A stretch of DNA of 64,000 nt from Lineus longissimus. Its lineage: Eukaryota > Nemertea > Pilidiophora > Heteronemertea > Lineidae. Shown here in pieces: positions 1 through 12,088 of the stretch. The DNA lies in contig NC_088321.1 of the NCBI RefSeq assembly GCF_910592395.1, positions 7,132,001 to 7,196,000 on the forward strand, written 5' to 3'. The position numbers were made by a program, and so were the translations under genes. The number at the start of each line of letters is the position of its first letter. Within the stretch, counting starts at the first letter, position 1. The notes under the pieces were generated by a model, which did not search any database, had not been told where the DNA came from, and was given only the letters and a program-made list of their open reading frames with translations.

Positions 1-1300
1 TCGTTCATTCTCAAATTGGAAAATCACCTTCACATCAGAAATAGCGGCCGACGTCACGGCCAAGTTCACCGCATAGCTTCATGAAAAAAAACCCTGCCCA
101 GTTTGGCAATTTGACACCTGCGGACGAGTAACAATTGCTTTCAGTCAGCTGAGATCGCCGTTCACTAACACGACTATCGACCAAATCGAATATTGAAAAA
201 CTTAGGCCCCAATAAGCGGAACCACGTCATTAAAACTCACCTGCACACTCGTGAACTGACGTCGGTTTCGTTAAAAGAGATTTCAAGTGAAGTTCACATT
301 GCAATCTCAGAACGGTTTGAGTCAAAGCGGTTCACGAGAAACACGTTACGAAGCGGTTTGCGTAGACTAGTTGGAAATTGGTTCGAAAATTTTACAGTGG
401 GAGCACGTCAGACCGTTTTGATGTCTTAAATTGGTGTACAATGGCACTTTAAACCGGTTTGAGATTGCAGCGTGAACACGTCATATATGGCTCAGTCAAG
501 TGGCAAACAATTCTACAATGATGTCAAGCTACCATCACCAAGTCAGTGCTATCAGCTTCATATCAGATAATTGTTCCTATGAGAATATATCGTTGACAAC
601 AGCCAGCACTTGGGATCTGCAATACTTGGTTAGTATTATTTGAGCAGGCACTGTCCATCACTCTCATACATAGTGCTCCGCCACCTGCCTTCGAACATGA
701 CAAAGACAATCGACTGGCTGATAGTTTTGATGACGCCTTTACTTACATCGAGCTGAAAGAAAGAATACAGATGTTGTATAATGTGTAAATTTTTTTGTAA
801 CGTTAGCTTTTTGGCCACAAATACGAGACTAGTTAATGTATAACGAAATCTCCGTTTCAACAATATTGATGTGTTTGGTCGGAATGCCTAATCCATAATT
901 ATTATGTAATGCTACATTCTTCTTATTGGGTCCCAAAATATTCTTGTTTCCGACATTCAGTAGATGCACTGGGCTATATTATGTTTACCAATGATAAATC
1001 CTATAGTTACTTTCAACGATATTTTAAGTGTATAACACCTTCATTCACTCAGTTGTTCTTATCACCTTGAACAGATGTTATCGTAAAACGGCCGTTCACT
1101 TTTTCTGTACAAAACTGTAATACTTATATATTTCTTATGATTGATATTTCCCCATCACTCTTATAATGTCATCTGTGCCTTCAATGATTACAATGATGAC
1201 AAACTGAAGAGAGTTAATGATATCATTTGCGCCTCTGATCTGCTTACCTTATATCTCTGAAAGAGAGAATACAGAAGTTGTGACGTAAACTCCTCATATC
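1..1300. other. Non-coding stretch with a diverged inverted repeat
   Basis: No open frame here resembles a known protein. The one structure seen is an imperfect inverted repeat: about 26 bases near 294-319 pair with 451-477 with a few mismatches. The words CACGTCAT and GTGAAC recur around it. This could be an old MITE of roughly 250 bp at 230-490, but no target duplication is visible. Confidence 0.3.
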
Positions 1301-1305
1301 GGAAG

Positions 1306-1348
1306 GCCATGACAATGTCATGTCATTTTAATGACATTGTCATGGCCT
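1306..1348. repeat. Perfect 17-bp palindrome with 9-nt loop
   Basis: The arm 1306-1322 (GGCCATGACAATGTCAT) is exactly reverse-complementary to 1332-1348. A second, imperfect hairpin follows at about 1364-1399 (CACTCTATT paired with AATAGAGTG), so two stem-loops lie in tandem. There is no coding context. They may be ends of a collapsed foldback element. Confidence 0.75.
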
Positions 1349-1399
1349 CCCGACTAGTGATTAGGCACTCTATTAAAGTTAAAACTTAAATAGAGTGAG

Positions 1400-4300
1400 C
1401 GGCTTTTTACCTCATATGTTTGTACTTCCCTTGTTTCATTATTAGCAAACCATACTTTTGAAACATTTTTGTCTTTTTAAAAATAGGTTTTTAGTATCAG
1501 AAGTAAGAAAGACATGATTTTTGTTAATCTCTGCCCTCAAAGGGTCAATGAATTCCTCGCGCGGGAATTTGCTTTCCCGCTCTCCGAAATGCAGTGTTGT
1601 TTTGCCGAGAAATGGGAGTCCGAAGCCTTACAAATGACGCATTTTCTCTCCCGATGTTTTAATTTTTCGAAGCGATGTTAAGAAAAGACGTTGAATGTAC
1701 CCTTTGTATTATTAAAGTCGTCCACCATCGTGGTTGATTTGGGCTATATTCCTAGTATAGACTCTATAGCAACAAGGAAAACAATTTCTGTGTTGATGCA
1801 TGGCTCCAGGCAGTGCATATATTCATGCATTTCTCCATATGTGGAGGATCTCCGGGCTCTGGGTAACTCGCGTCCAGTTAAAACATTGGAATAGCGTTTC
1901 AGTCAGTTTTTAAATCATGAATTTTATATGCAGTTGGGTGGTGGAAACTACTAGAAACTGTAATAATTAAAGGTGACTCGAAGTAAAAAAATTGGTAAAA
2001 TTACCCTAACAATGCCATTGGTAATTTAAGAGTCAAAACGCAATACTTAATAAATTTACCATATAGAAATGATTTAACACACAAAATATGCAATATCGAT
2101 GTGGTGAGTTTTTGCTTAAAATTCCATTCATCTTGCATTAAGACTGTTTGTTCGATAAACCAAAAATTCAAATGCAAATACACACTAACACATTGGTCAA
2201 TGAAAGCTCTGACATGTCGGAGGTTTTGATTTGGTGATTTCATCTTAGACCTGAAGCCGAAAACGGATACATTTGGCACCAAATGTTGACATACCAATAA
2301 TGGAACATTACAAAAGTAAGCAATATGTGACGATTGGTTACAAGAATACTTTTGTTTTTTTTATAAAGATGAAACGAAACGCACGCCAAAAATAAATCTA
2401 ACTTACGGTAACTTCATGTTTATGTTAACCAGCATATTAACTCCGGAAAAGAATGACGGCCTTCTGCCCTAAAAGCTCCTCATGATTGTTCCAAGTGGGT
2501 CTTTTAGACTTGCCACACCGAATATATTTTCAATACCTCTCCTAATATGCACTTGACAGATAAAAACACACTCGCGCCTAACTGATAGGTCTGGATCCTC
2601 CAACCTTGTCTCAGCGCTCCATTTTCAACTCTGAAATGCCGGTAAATCGCGTGTTTTTCACTAAATATTATTGAAAATATCGTCGCTCCCTCCGTGTCTC
2701 GCAAGGAACGTCGAAGTCGAAGTTCGAGAGCGGGATTTTTTGACAACCTGCCTCCCCCCTCCCCCCGGAAATAATCCTGGCGTAAACCCTGCTTGTGAGC
2801 ATTTGTTACCAGCAATAGTAGCATGCTGGGGTATACATATGGAAAAATCCGTTGCGAGCTTTGCTGGCGGTTACCTTGCGAGCATGCTGGGGTATAAATG
2901 TGACGGCTCCAGTCAAGCTCGATTATTTTTCGTTCTTAATAAATGTTTGTACGAGCTGGTTTCCCCGATCGCGTTTCCGACAATTTCTTGGCGAACTCTA
3001 TGTAAGCCCTGCGCTGTTAATTTTTGTATGTGGTTGTGTGTGTGTTTCCTCTCCGGGGAATGTATCGTGCAAGTAAATCGAACCAGTGTATTATTACGCT
3101 CTCATTTGCTTATAGAAATCGTTTCGGTGGCGTTTGGGAGCGAAACGATGCCATTGTATTGGAAGTGATACCTCAGTTTGTCGTTTACCACATGAAGTCA
3201 ATAAATGGCCAAAAGTTCATTGCATAATCTTAATCAGGCTAAAGTTGGACCTGACATTTGCGGCTTATCCAATTATTAAATAGATATTTGACTAATAGGT
3301 CTCGCGGTATGATTTATTGCCTCACTTTCTCTTTTCAGACAAAGACGATTTTTCGCCTGGGCCAGAATAAGGAATAAAGATGCGGTGGATACTAAATTGC
3401 AGCCCAAAACAATTTACGGTAGCGCAGCTTCTTTTCCGGGGCACCTGCCTTAGTGAAGCTTTGTCTTCACGTGGGTTCCGAGGCTGAGTTTTCTGTCTTT
3501 CCCTGCCATACCGGTATATTTTGTGAACGGCATTACCACGGTACTACATTACTACTTGCTACCGAATTAACTCTTGAGCCCCCATTGTGTATGTCGCCTT
3601 CCTATCTGCTTCGGTATGAGCAACGTTTGAAAGACAAGAAACTCAGTCCTCAGCCCACGTAATCGTATGGTGTCGATTACAATAATTCATTTTCTTATAT
3701 GGTTCTCCCGACTGTCTCAGTTCTCATTTTGAAGAAAAAAAGGAAAAAAGGGAAGTTTTCGCACCAAGATCTTAAATCTATGCGCTTCTTTTCTCCGCGT
3801 TTTGAAAGGTTTTTGGTATTTTTTTTATATTTGAGGAGATCTCGGGTGAATAAGGAAACTATTTGCATGCCACACGGTTATCTATAGTGTAAGATTGTCC
3901 AATCACTCCTTGCGAGACGATAGCTTTCGCCGAGGATGTGTCTTATCCTAATGATAAACCGAAGAAATGAATGTGATATGTTGGCGTTAATTATTTTCAA
4001 AGATACAAACAGTTCGAACAATTTATCTTTGCATTACAATGCTTTAAATGAAAGCCATTCCAGTACAGTGCGGAGCCCAGTGGTCGAATCGTGCTGCAAC
4101 TTTGTCGTCCGAATCTTCTCTGTACTGATCTCTGGTCGCCCTCACACGGTGTCTGCAGAGAATGCCTCGCTTTTATTCGTGAACTGGCCAGGGGGTAATG
4201 AATATATTCAGTAGAAGATCAGAATGCGCATCAGGCCGGGGGGGGGGGGGAGAGTCACGGTCACTGCATGAATTATCGTAATTTTTCTGGTCCCACATTA

Positions 4301-4860
4301 CCCCCTGGTTATGGCTCAGGCTTCCACTCGTTGTCCGATTCATCTTTCAATGGTTGGTTGTACATCAGTCTCTCAATTTTGAAATTTTCTGTCGAGGGGG
4401 TCATCCATCTCTCCCGCCTATATTACTATGACTGCTTTGATTGTGTTTGGGAACCACATATGTCGTCCACGTGAAAACAACGCTTGGTTGTAGCATCGGC
4501 CCGATAATACTGTCTTTCATCGTGACATTCTGTAGTGAGGTCCGATCCAAGAGTACTGGCAAAAGCTGTTGAAAAGGTCCCTACAATTGAGCATATAATA
4601 TGTTTAACATCATTATAAAGATGTCTAGTCAGCAGGACAACTTTAACAAGTTAGGAATCTATGAGTTTGTGCTTATTTGCGGACAGGATCGACTGGCACC
4701 TGATAATGCATCGTTCAAACATGACCCATGAGCGCAATCGGTTTTTCGTGTGATCGCAACAGGACACCTTCCAAGGTATTCAGTAAATCAGAACCTTTGC
4801 CAAAGTATTAGTACAGAACGTTTCCTGAAAATTGACTAGACGGAAGTTGGTCGATTACTT
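1400..4860. other. No recognisable gene
   Basis: Open frames up to 165 codons occur (2671-3168 is the longest) but none shows a known domain, splice context or biased composition. A pure G13 tract lies at 4238-4250. A short phrase (GAGCATGCTGGGGTATA) is nearly repeated near 2820 and 2880. The 5' part of the BEL/Pao element, including any LTR, may begin in the right end of this stretch, but no LTR was identified. Confidence 0.4.
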
Positions 4861-5069
4861 CTCCGGACGCAGAACCGCATGATCACCGATGAAGTATCTT
4901 GGGCACTCATGGCTTCTGTCTTGATACTGGGTATGTTTTGTCCTAGTTGGTCCATAAAGCAGCAGAAGCACTTGTTCTCCTACAATGCCAGTCAACCAAG
5001 CTACCGAGTGACAAGCAGCAGCTGTCGATCATCCACCACCAAGTCGTCTAGGTTCAGACAGAGGAAGTT

Positions 5070-7510
5070 TTAGAAGCTGAAATGGTGAAAACTAAACAGA
5101 TTGCTGAGCAACAGATACAGGAGGCTAGGATTCAAGCCGAAATAGCTTGAAAGGAGATCCACATTAGCATGAAGATGCGGCGCCGATTGGTAGACTTGAG
5201 AGCAGAGATGTGCGCTGTGCAGTGATACTCTGAAGACGATCCAGAAGAAGAACAGTTGACAGAAGCCGCTCGCCGAACAGGCATCATTGCCTTGTATCAA
5301 CCCAATTTGGCAAGCCCGGCTTGAATTACCTAGCCCGGTGTAAAAGTAAAAAGTGTCCCCCCTAGAAAAAGTGTCCGGGCCTATTGTATTCTGACAGATT
5401 ATGGCATATGGTTCTATAGAGGCAATGACCGTCAATAGCTCAGCGCATAATAGAATCCTTTGTTCCCGGACAGTTTATCCTAGGACATTTTAAACTTCTA
5501 CACCGGCTTGAATTGCCAAACAGGTAAAATATTCTACTTTGTTTTGCGAGCCAGAGACTTTACAACACATTAGCCAACATTAGAGCTGTGACGTCATATT
5601 TGAATTAATATGCGCATAATTAACAATGGCTGATTTCTCGCTCTCGATTCAATTTCTTTTACTAAACTGTTGTTCTTGTCAAAAATCGACGGACAGGAAT
5701 ATACCCGTGTGTGTTATTTAAAGTAAGCGTAATGATTGCATTGGGTACATTGCTAAGGTCATTCGCTATAACTCCATTAGTGTTGTTGACGGCTTTGCCA
5801 TTGAATGGTAATGAGCTCTTCAACGACAATACATATTAATGAGTTCGGCTCTCCATTCAGGGTAAAAAAGTCGGTGTTTGGTAAGCCAGGCTTGTCAATG
5901 GTCACTTCCTTGAGAGAATGGGCAGATGAAGATTTTGGGGTGTAAAATCATATTCAATTCGGTCCAATTGTCGCCGAAAACAGATATGTTCAACCAGATA
6001 AGGGCGAGAAACCAAACCCGTTGCATCCCTGCACTGGTGAACTTACTCAGGATATGAGCGGTAAGCTTACGAAAGAAAGTCCAGAAGTCGTGCAGAGATC
6101 CACCAAATCAGCTGACATTGATGTGAAACAAGGGCTGCCACGTCTGTTGGTGAAGTTCAACGGGACTGGTCCATGCATACCCAAGGGATGATGCGAGATT
6201 TCATCTTACTGCAAGGCACTGATGAAAGGGTTGCTTTTCAATCAAATCCACGCTGAATAACGTTGCAAAACCAGTTTCAGTCACAGTTTCATACATTGGA
6301 AGCTCAAGCATGTCAAGCTACAGTGGGTGAACCGTGGTGTCCATACACAAGACCTAGTTAACCACCATCGCCATGATATTCAGGGTCATGTTCATTCTAG
6401 ACCAAGAAATGTATTATGTCAGAGTGCTCCAGCCGTCATTCATCACTCGAGCCAAGGTCATCAGAATTTAGGTCAAGGACATTTGGGAGAGAGAGACGGT
6501 TCAATTCACATGTTCAGAGCCTTCCAGTCACTCCTCAGTATTAAAGCGAGGGGCATCATAATCCTGGTCATGGTCATCCCATCTTTAGCCATTCCTTGTC
6601 CACCTGGAGGCTCTTCAGCGCGCCTTGAGCTGCCAAAGTCAGAGATAAAGGGTTTCGATGGAGACCCCTTGATCATGCCAGGATTATGATGGCGTTTTAG
6701 CAGAATGTTGAGACAAGAACATGTGACCCAGGGGAACTGTTCCAGCTTCTACGAAAACATTGCCATGGAAGGGCCAGCAATGCCATTGCGAAATATGACA
6801 TGCTTTTTTCAGACCAGAGGCTAAGCACGACATTTGGTTAAACTTCGGGCAACCGCATCTGATGACGATGGAATTTAAAAAAAAGCTGAATTCACAGGAC
6901 GACATTAACTATGGTGACAGGCATGAAATGAGAAGGTACACCGAGTTGTTGGAAACCACGTGTCTGTCTCTCCGTAGCATTAACAAATAGAAGAGATTGG
7001 ATCATCAGACTCCTTTTTGGACGCCGTTGCCAAGTTGCCGATGCAGGATCGTCGTGCTTGGCTGAGAGAGACCGCTTCGATCCGTGAAGAGTCGAAGAAA
7101 GTCAGTTTCGCCGATGCCTTTGATTTTGTCAAGAGACTCTTGCGAGAAGTGAATGATACTAAATTTGCAGCGTGAAGCATGGAGCGAGACAAACCACCAG
7201 CTTTGAAGGCGTACTTCATATCGAAGACAAAGACTGCTGATGCGACTAATTAAGGTGCATTCAATGCGCATGCAGTGACGGTCCGGAGCACTGTATTTGA
7301 TAGTGTTCTACCATCCGGAAACTTCCATGGAAACAGAGGCAGGAAAAGTCAAAGGAAAAGGGCTGTGTTGCAACTGTCTAAATGCTGATGAAAAAATCAG
7401 TCACAAAAACTCAGCCAAGAAAGGCCCTTCACCGAGGGAATGTACGATGACAGGATGCAGGTCAACATCGAAACACCATACCCTTCTAATTTTTGATTAT
7501 GACGATTAAG
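5070..7510 (+). pseudogene. BEL/Pao gag remnant
   Basis: The 5' end (about 5080-5320) encodes a charged, Ala/Glu/Arg-rich helical stretch (EQQIQEARIQAEIA) like the N-terminal coiled coil of Pao gag. At 6630-6680 the peptide LPKSEIKGFDGDPL matches the central gag motif (lpk-x-FdGDPl). Around 7355-7490 a zinc-knuckle block reads LCCNCLNADEKISHKN, then C-x4-GC-x3-SKHHTLL, typical of BEL/Pao nucleocapsid. Between these islands the frame is interrupted by stops and shifts. It would have encoded the structural capsid/nucleocapsid protein. The internal borders are approximate. Confidence 0.65.
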
Positions 7511-7569
7511 AAAAGGGCGGCAGCCCGACCAGCTCCATGACAATCAACAGCAATTTCTGCTGAGAGAAG

Positions 7570-7890
7570 CAGATAACAGGGTGTACTTCCTTGCCTTTCC
7601 AGTCATTATCAGGTCTCTAATCACTGGAAAAGAGATGAAAACCTTGACAGGGATGGACTCCTACTCCAGCGTCTGTCTTTGCGAAGAAGACGTTTTGCAA
7701 GAACTGTCAGTCAAACAGGATAATAAGCGAGTTGAGTTGAAGACATTGAACGGAGTGAGTGCAGGCGAAATCATTACGTTCCGCCTCAGCATTTCAGGAT
7801 TAGATGGCAACAGCTGGTTTGAGATTGCAGAACTTTTCTCATGGGAGAAATTGCCCATTGGGAACAAACATTTGCCAACCAAGTAAACAT
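7570..7890 (+). pseudogene. BEL/Pao aspartic protease remnant
   Basis: A plus-strand frame at about 7581-7886 encodes a segment beginning SITGKEM-like, then DSYSSVCLCEEDVLQELSV and VELKTLNGVSAGE. The pattern (a D-S pair, then 'L...L.L.T..G') is that of the retropepsin-like domain between gag and RT in BEL/Pao elements. The usual D-S/T-G catalytic triad is altered to a D-S-Y context, so it is probably inactive. It follows the zinc knuckle directly, which supports the assignment. Confidence 0.55.
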
Positions 7891-8289
7891 GGTCAAATTA
7901 CGAGCATCTCAGATATCTATCGGTCGCAGACACTCCAGTTGGAAAGCTGAAGGTGTTGATTGAAGGCAACATCCCATCTGCCTACAAGCAACTTGAATGG
8001 AGAGAAGGACCGTGACCGGACCAGCCCATCGCTGTAAGTTTCCCATGGGACTGGACACTGCTTTGAAGTCCCACTGAATGTAATCATGTCTCTGTAAAAG
8101 AACAAGAGATCAGCGAGATGCTCATGAGCTAGATTAGCTGAACTTGATCGAGTTGGGACCAAGTATCATTTCGACAAGCCAACCTCAGCAAAAGATGTGA
8201 TGCGAATGAGATTCTAACTGACATCCCCAGCAAAAGAGAGCTGGCGCTAAAAAGACTTGAGGGAATCAGGACAAAGCTGAAGAAAAGAA

Positions 8290-8970
8290 GATTGGTGAAA
8301 GAAAAACTGACAGAATACGATGGCAATTGTGAACTCTTCAGAAAATACAGAGAGAATGGCTATGCTGATGAGATAGCGACCAATGTGCCTGTACAATACG
8401 TGCCCTTTCACCATGTGTATCACCCAGCAAAACCTGGAAAAATGAGGATCGTGTGGGACGCTGCCACACGCCATGAGGATATACCTGCTTTAATGACCAT
8501 GTTTATGCAGGAGCAGAAAGCATGAATTCGCTGCTTGGTGACTTGATAAGGTTCATGGACTTGAGGAGAAGTAGCTTCCAAGTTGACATCAATGCGATGT
8601 ATAATCAGATTTACATCAGGAGGCAACATCGGAATCTGATGACGAGGTTTCTGTAGTTCAAAGATGATGAATTGGATGCAGTGCCTAAAGAGTACCAGCT
8701 CCTCAACAATTATTTTGGTGGTACACATGCTCCTGCGATGGCAGGTTATGCAGTATAAGCGACATTTTTGGACAACAAGGACGATTTCCACCCAGAACAA
8801 TCCATACAGGACTTCATAACACATACGTTGTTGATGTTTCGAAGTCTTAAGAGCCAAGGCTGGCAGTCCAAGTTGTCTCAGAAATTTTTGACCTATTCAC
8901 AATCAAAAGAGGTGGATTCGAGCTGGCCAAGTTTGTCACATCTTAGACAAAGATCTTCTGCTGCTGCTAG
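8290..8970 (+). pseudogene. BEL/Pao reverse transcriptase fragment
   Basis: 8292-8480 encodes a stretch ending VPFHHVYHPAKPGKMRIVWDAA. This corresponds to the conserved Pao start of RT ('yLPHHpV...kRvVfDaSA'). It continues in another frame with FQVDINAMYNQIYIR (RT motif A region, usually 'vDIeaMFhQv') and NNYFGGTHAPAMAGYAV (motif B region, 'FGa..SP..a.yAl'). Near 8905 RGGFELAKF matches the block after the catalytic core. In-frame stops (for example after MTRFL and GYAV) and a missing segment after WDAA show decay. The fragment ends where the next element starts. Confidence 0.7.
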
Positions 8971-9011
8971 ATGATCCAAAACTCCAGGCGGCATCAAGAG
9001 TGTGAGTCGAT

Positions 9012-9500
9012 ATGGGACATGAATACAATAGCAGGGGAAGAGGTGGCAGAGGACGGCGTGGATGTCGGCGTACCAACCCCTCACTTCCAAGTGTCTTGAG
9101 GTTAAGGGATCACTCCCTTGACAATTGCAGTGGTTCGGATGCTGACTCCGATGATGGTTTTAAAGTTCCCAGTTATGAACAGAAATGGTTGCGTAGACGT
9201 GAAAACTCGAGTCAAAAGGTGATCACCGGCAAATCTGGTAGCTGTGGTTTCAAGGGTGCCCCGGAGCCGGACAGAGATTTGTTCTTCTTTGAGTCGATCA
9301 TTCAACTCTTACTGAGGACCTTGAGAGTCATCTCAAAAATAAGAATTTTGAGATTCGCAAGCTTGCGATTGTGTCTCATGAGGAAGCCCAGTTCAGATCC
9401 TTTCGATTAACTGTGTCAAAGTCACAGTTTGGCAGGCTGTTTGATGAGAGCTTTGGCCAGAGGGTGTGCGCATTAGAAAATTCAATACCCCGCGATCGCA
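9012..9500 (+). pseudogene. LINE ORF1-like protein, frameshifted
   Basis: The frame from ATG 9012 is rich in Gly/Arg at its start (RGRGGRGRRGCRR), consistent with an RNA-binding tail. After about 9275 the reading shifts: another frame continues with PDRDLFFFRVDHSTTEDLESHL and later EEAQFRSFRLTVSKSQFGRLFD. This resembles the C-terminal domain of LINE ORF1 proteins ('...sF.v.v......l.....WP.gv'). One frameshift therefore separates the two halves. The product would bind the element's RNA. Confidence 0.55.
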
Positions 9501-9528
9501 GCTCGGAGGATAACGACAGTAGTAATCA

Positions 9529-10245
9529 GTGATGGCTAGTTACGGTACTTTTGTGAACGTTAAACTGCTCTTCACCTGGTTGTCAATCATGAGCCTGTTG
9601 AATATCACAACATACAATAGTAACAGACTAGGGCCCTGTAGAAAGGAGGACATGACCGTATATAGTGACTTTATTCTTTTTCCAGAACACTGGCAATATG
9701 TTGAGCAGCTCAATAAACTGAGCGCTGACTTAGGACATAACATGAACATTCATGGTGTTTCTGGTATGGATAAGGAATCTTTGTTGGTTGGCAGACCACA
9801 TGGGGGTGTCGCAATCGCCTGGAACGCGAGTTTAGGCGCTGTTGTAAAACCTGTGCAGTGGGAATCCAAACGAGTGTGTGCTGCTCAGGTCAAAAACTTG
9901 AGTCTTCATCCTGATCAGAGTGAAATTCTTTTGGTAAATGTTTATAAGCCGAACAACAGTGGTCAGCAGAATATTGGAGATTTTAACGGGGTGTTGCAAG
10001 AAATCACAGCCATTCTTGAAAGTAATCAAGCTACTGATATAATTATTGGAGGGGACTGGAATACTGACTTTAGCAGAGCTGACTCGGCTCATACTCGGGC
10101 CTTACTTGATTTCATTGAAAGGGAGAGCCTGGTCAGTGGACAGGTACCCAATACCTGTAATGCTGAATACACTTTTGAGAGTAACATAACGGGTGAAAGA
10201 CCACTAACTGATCATTTAAATGTTTCGGAAAGTGTGTTTAACTAG
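9529..10245 (+). pseudogene. LINE AP-endonuclease-like domain (EEP family)
   Basis: The 238-codon frame covers most of an exonuclease-endonuclease-phosphatase domain. It reads LNITTYNSNRLGP (the 'N-x-nG' start), FPEHW (the catalytic E region), GVAIAWN, ILLVNVYKPN, DIIIGGDWNTDF (the 'GDfN' motif) and a C-terminal LTDHLNVSE (the 'DH-vvS' catalytic motif, here T-D-H). The length fits the family's 220-240 residues. The domain nicks target DNA to prime reverse transcription. The upstream ATG is not certain to be the true start because the endonuclease is normally the N-terminus of a longer ORF2. The frame stops at 10245 and the downstream part continues in another frame. Confidence 0.7.
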
Positions 10246-10254
10246 AACTGAGAT

Positions 10255-10790
10255 TTCACCGGCACTCCAGAGCTGTGTATCACTTGGCCGTGAGACGGAT
10301 CAAAAGGGAACAAGATAGAGTTGCTGCTGAAAAATTGGCTAATTCTCTAAGGGGTAAAAACAATAAAGAATTTTGGAAACATGTCAAAAAGATCAAAGAT
10401 TGGGGTGGTGTAATTAATGCTGAGTTCAGTGGATCGAGGGTAAGGAGGATATTTATGAAGTGTTTGCTGACAAATTCAAAATTGTGTATAATTCCGTGCC
10501 TTATTAAAATGTTGATATGAATAATTTAAAGGAGTCAATGAGTGAAAACATCCTGTTAAAGTGTTGTGAGGGTCGGTGTAATAAAAACCACTGGGTTGGC
10601 GTTGAGGATGTGAGCCTGGGTATCAGGAAGCTTGTAAGAGGGGGAAGAAGGATAGTTCCCCTCACATTCAGTCAGATCATTTTATTCATGGAGGTCATAA
10701 ATCAAATTATGTTATCCTTGCTTCTAAGCTCAATGGTCTCGCATGGATATTATGGCATGATATATGTTGCAATATTCAATAAAAATATTT
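10255..10790 (+). pseudogene. LINE ORF2 linker and start of RT region
   Basis: The segment begins RHSRAVYHLAVRRIKREQ and includes EFWKHVKKIK, a linker seen between endonuclease and RT in CR1/Jockey-like ORF2 proteins. After a shift it reads NNLKESMSENIL and then, in another frame, SPHIQSDHFIHGG, matching the block just before RT motif 1 ('GK-dG....sDHf'). No catalytic RT motif (YxDD) is present. The copy is cut by the AT-rich repeat at its 3' side. Confidence 0.6.
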
Positions 10791-11180
10791 TTCATGCAAT
10801 ATTGATATTTGTTCATTCATCGTTTCATTTTTGATGCAATGTTACACTTTTTTATGCAATGTTAAAATTTCCATTCAATGTGTGTTCATATTTGATGCAA
10901 TGTTACATTTCTTTCTGCAATGTTTACTCGATAATTGTTCATTCAATATTTCATATTTGATGCAATAATTCACTTTTTTCATGCAATAATGCTCAAATTT
11001 TCATTCGATAGTTGCCCTGATAATTAATCATTCAATGTTTCGTATTCGTTTCAATGTTTCACTTTTTTATGCAATAACGATTTCTAAATTTCATAAAATG
11101 ATCATGTAATATTTGGCAATTATTCATTCAATGTTGGCGGAAACTTTTTCATTCAATATTTTGCGAAAATATTTATGCGA
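10760..11180. repeat. AT-rich degenerate tandem repeat (CAATGTT / TTCATTC words)
   Basis: About 420 bp is built from varying copies of a roughly 55-65-bp phrase. The core words are TTCATTCAATGTTTCA, TTTGATGCAATGTTAC and CTTTTTTATGCAAT. Copies differ by substitutions and small indels, so the period drifts. No protein or RNA gene is evident. It immediately follows the truncated LINE. Confidence 0.65.
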
Positions 11181-11799
11181 AAACTGCATTGTGGGTAATA
11201 TTAGAAACGCGGACGCTGATTGGCTAATCTCGTGACAGGGAATAAGACAGACATACCAAAAGCTCCATTGTTGTGTACATGCTGTCAATGGCTGTATACA
11301 ATTGTGATTATCGTGACATCCTCCCTCCAAGCTCGTATCAAACGACTTTGGAAAAAGTTGTGTACAATGTGCTAGTGGTATTGTAATCCTTATGAAAATA
11401 ACTGAAAGAACACAGCTCTTAGACAGGGCTCAAAGTTCAATTTTTTACTTAGGAGCACACAGCTCCTTACCTCCAAATTTTAGGAGCTGAGTTGCAATAT
11501 TTAGGAGCTGAATTTTCAGATAATCGATGACGATAATCTTTGTGTGGTATGCCATCAGGTAGGCTTACTTGACCTACAGCTCTTGCTGGTCTAGTACTGT
11601 ATAAGAAAACAAAAGAGACAGCATTATCGCACCGGTAGCCAGTGAATTCTACTAAAACAAATTGTGTTTTTCTCAGGATCAAAATCAGCTGAGACATCCC
11701 CTGGACATAACAACGATAGATTACACTATGCAAGGAAGGTTCAACTGTACTGTACTACAGCAGCTGTACTACAGGGTCTTCCCTGGGATTTCAATGAAC

Positions 11800-12064
11800 A
11801 ACCATGTCGGATTTTCGCTTGGGTGCGCGTGCGGCAAAATTTTTTTTTAAAAAAAGATTTTTTTTGCTTCAAATTAAGGTATTCTGACCCCTTTTTCTGT
11901 CTTCTGGGGCCCCAGGCATATTTTGCATTCTGATGGTGACATAACAGTCACTCAGAACGTACGTCCTTATCCACAATTAAAAAAAAAAATTAAATTAAAA
12001 AATTTTTTTTTGAGGATGTCGGACCAAGTGGCGCCCTCTTTAATAGTGACAAGCCGACATGGTT
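11800..12064. mobile_element. Possible short MITE with 11-bp inverted ends
   Basis: AACCATGTCGG at 11800-11810 is reverse-complementary to CCGACATGGTT at 12054-12064. The interior is AT-rich (A and T runs at 11836-11870 and 11979-12011) and non-coding. The short arms and lack of a clear target duplication keep this tentative. Confidence 0.35.
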
Positions 12065-12088
12065 AAAACAGCGAGGTAGCCTCTGCCC

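Larger units (their letters stand above)
5050..8990 (+). mobile_element. Decayed BEL/Pao LTR retrotransposon
   Basis: Fragments in the order gag, aspartic protease and reverse transcriptase, all on the plus strand and in shifting frames, match the BEL/Pao layout. The gag zinc knuckle has the family's CxxC...H...C spacing followed by a C-x3-HH motif. The protease lies between gag and RT as in Pao polyproteins. RT motifs break off near 8970, where a non-LTR element begins at about 8990, so the RNase H, integrase and 3' LTR are missing from this place. No LTR was found upstream either. The many stops and frameshifts indicate an old, dead copy. Confidence 0.75.
8990..10800 (+). mobile_element. 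3'-truncated non-LTR retrotransposon (LINE)
   Basis: A nucleic-acid-binding ORF1-like piece, an APE-type endonuclease and the beginning of the RT region follow in the order expected for a non-LTR element of the CR1/Jockey kind. The copy then breaks off into AT-rich repeat at about 10760-10800, before the catalytic RT motifs. Its left end abuts the BEL/Pao RT fragment without a gap, suggesting insertion into that element. Frameshifts in ORF1 and at the endonuclease/RT junction make it inactive. Confidence 0.75.

Noticed and set aside
2671-3168. 165-codon open frame
   Set aside because: No domain, no splice context, composition like its surroundings, and overlapping frames of similar length; treated as chance.
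9102-9305. Minus-strand frame opposite the LINE ORF1
   Set aside because: Shadow of the plus-strand coding sequence.
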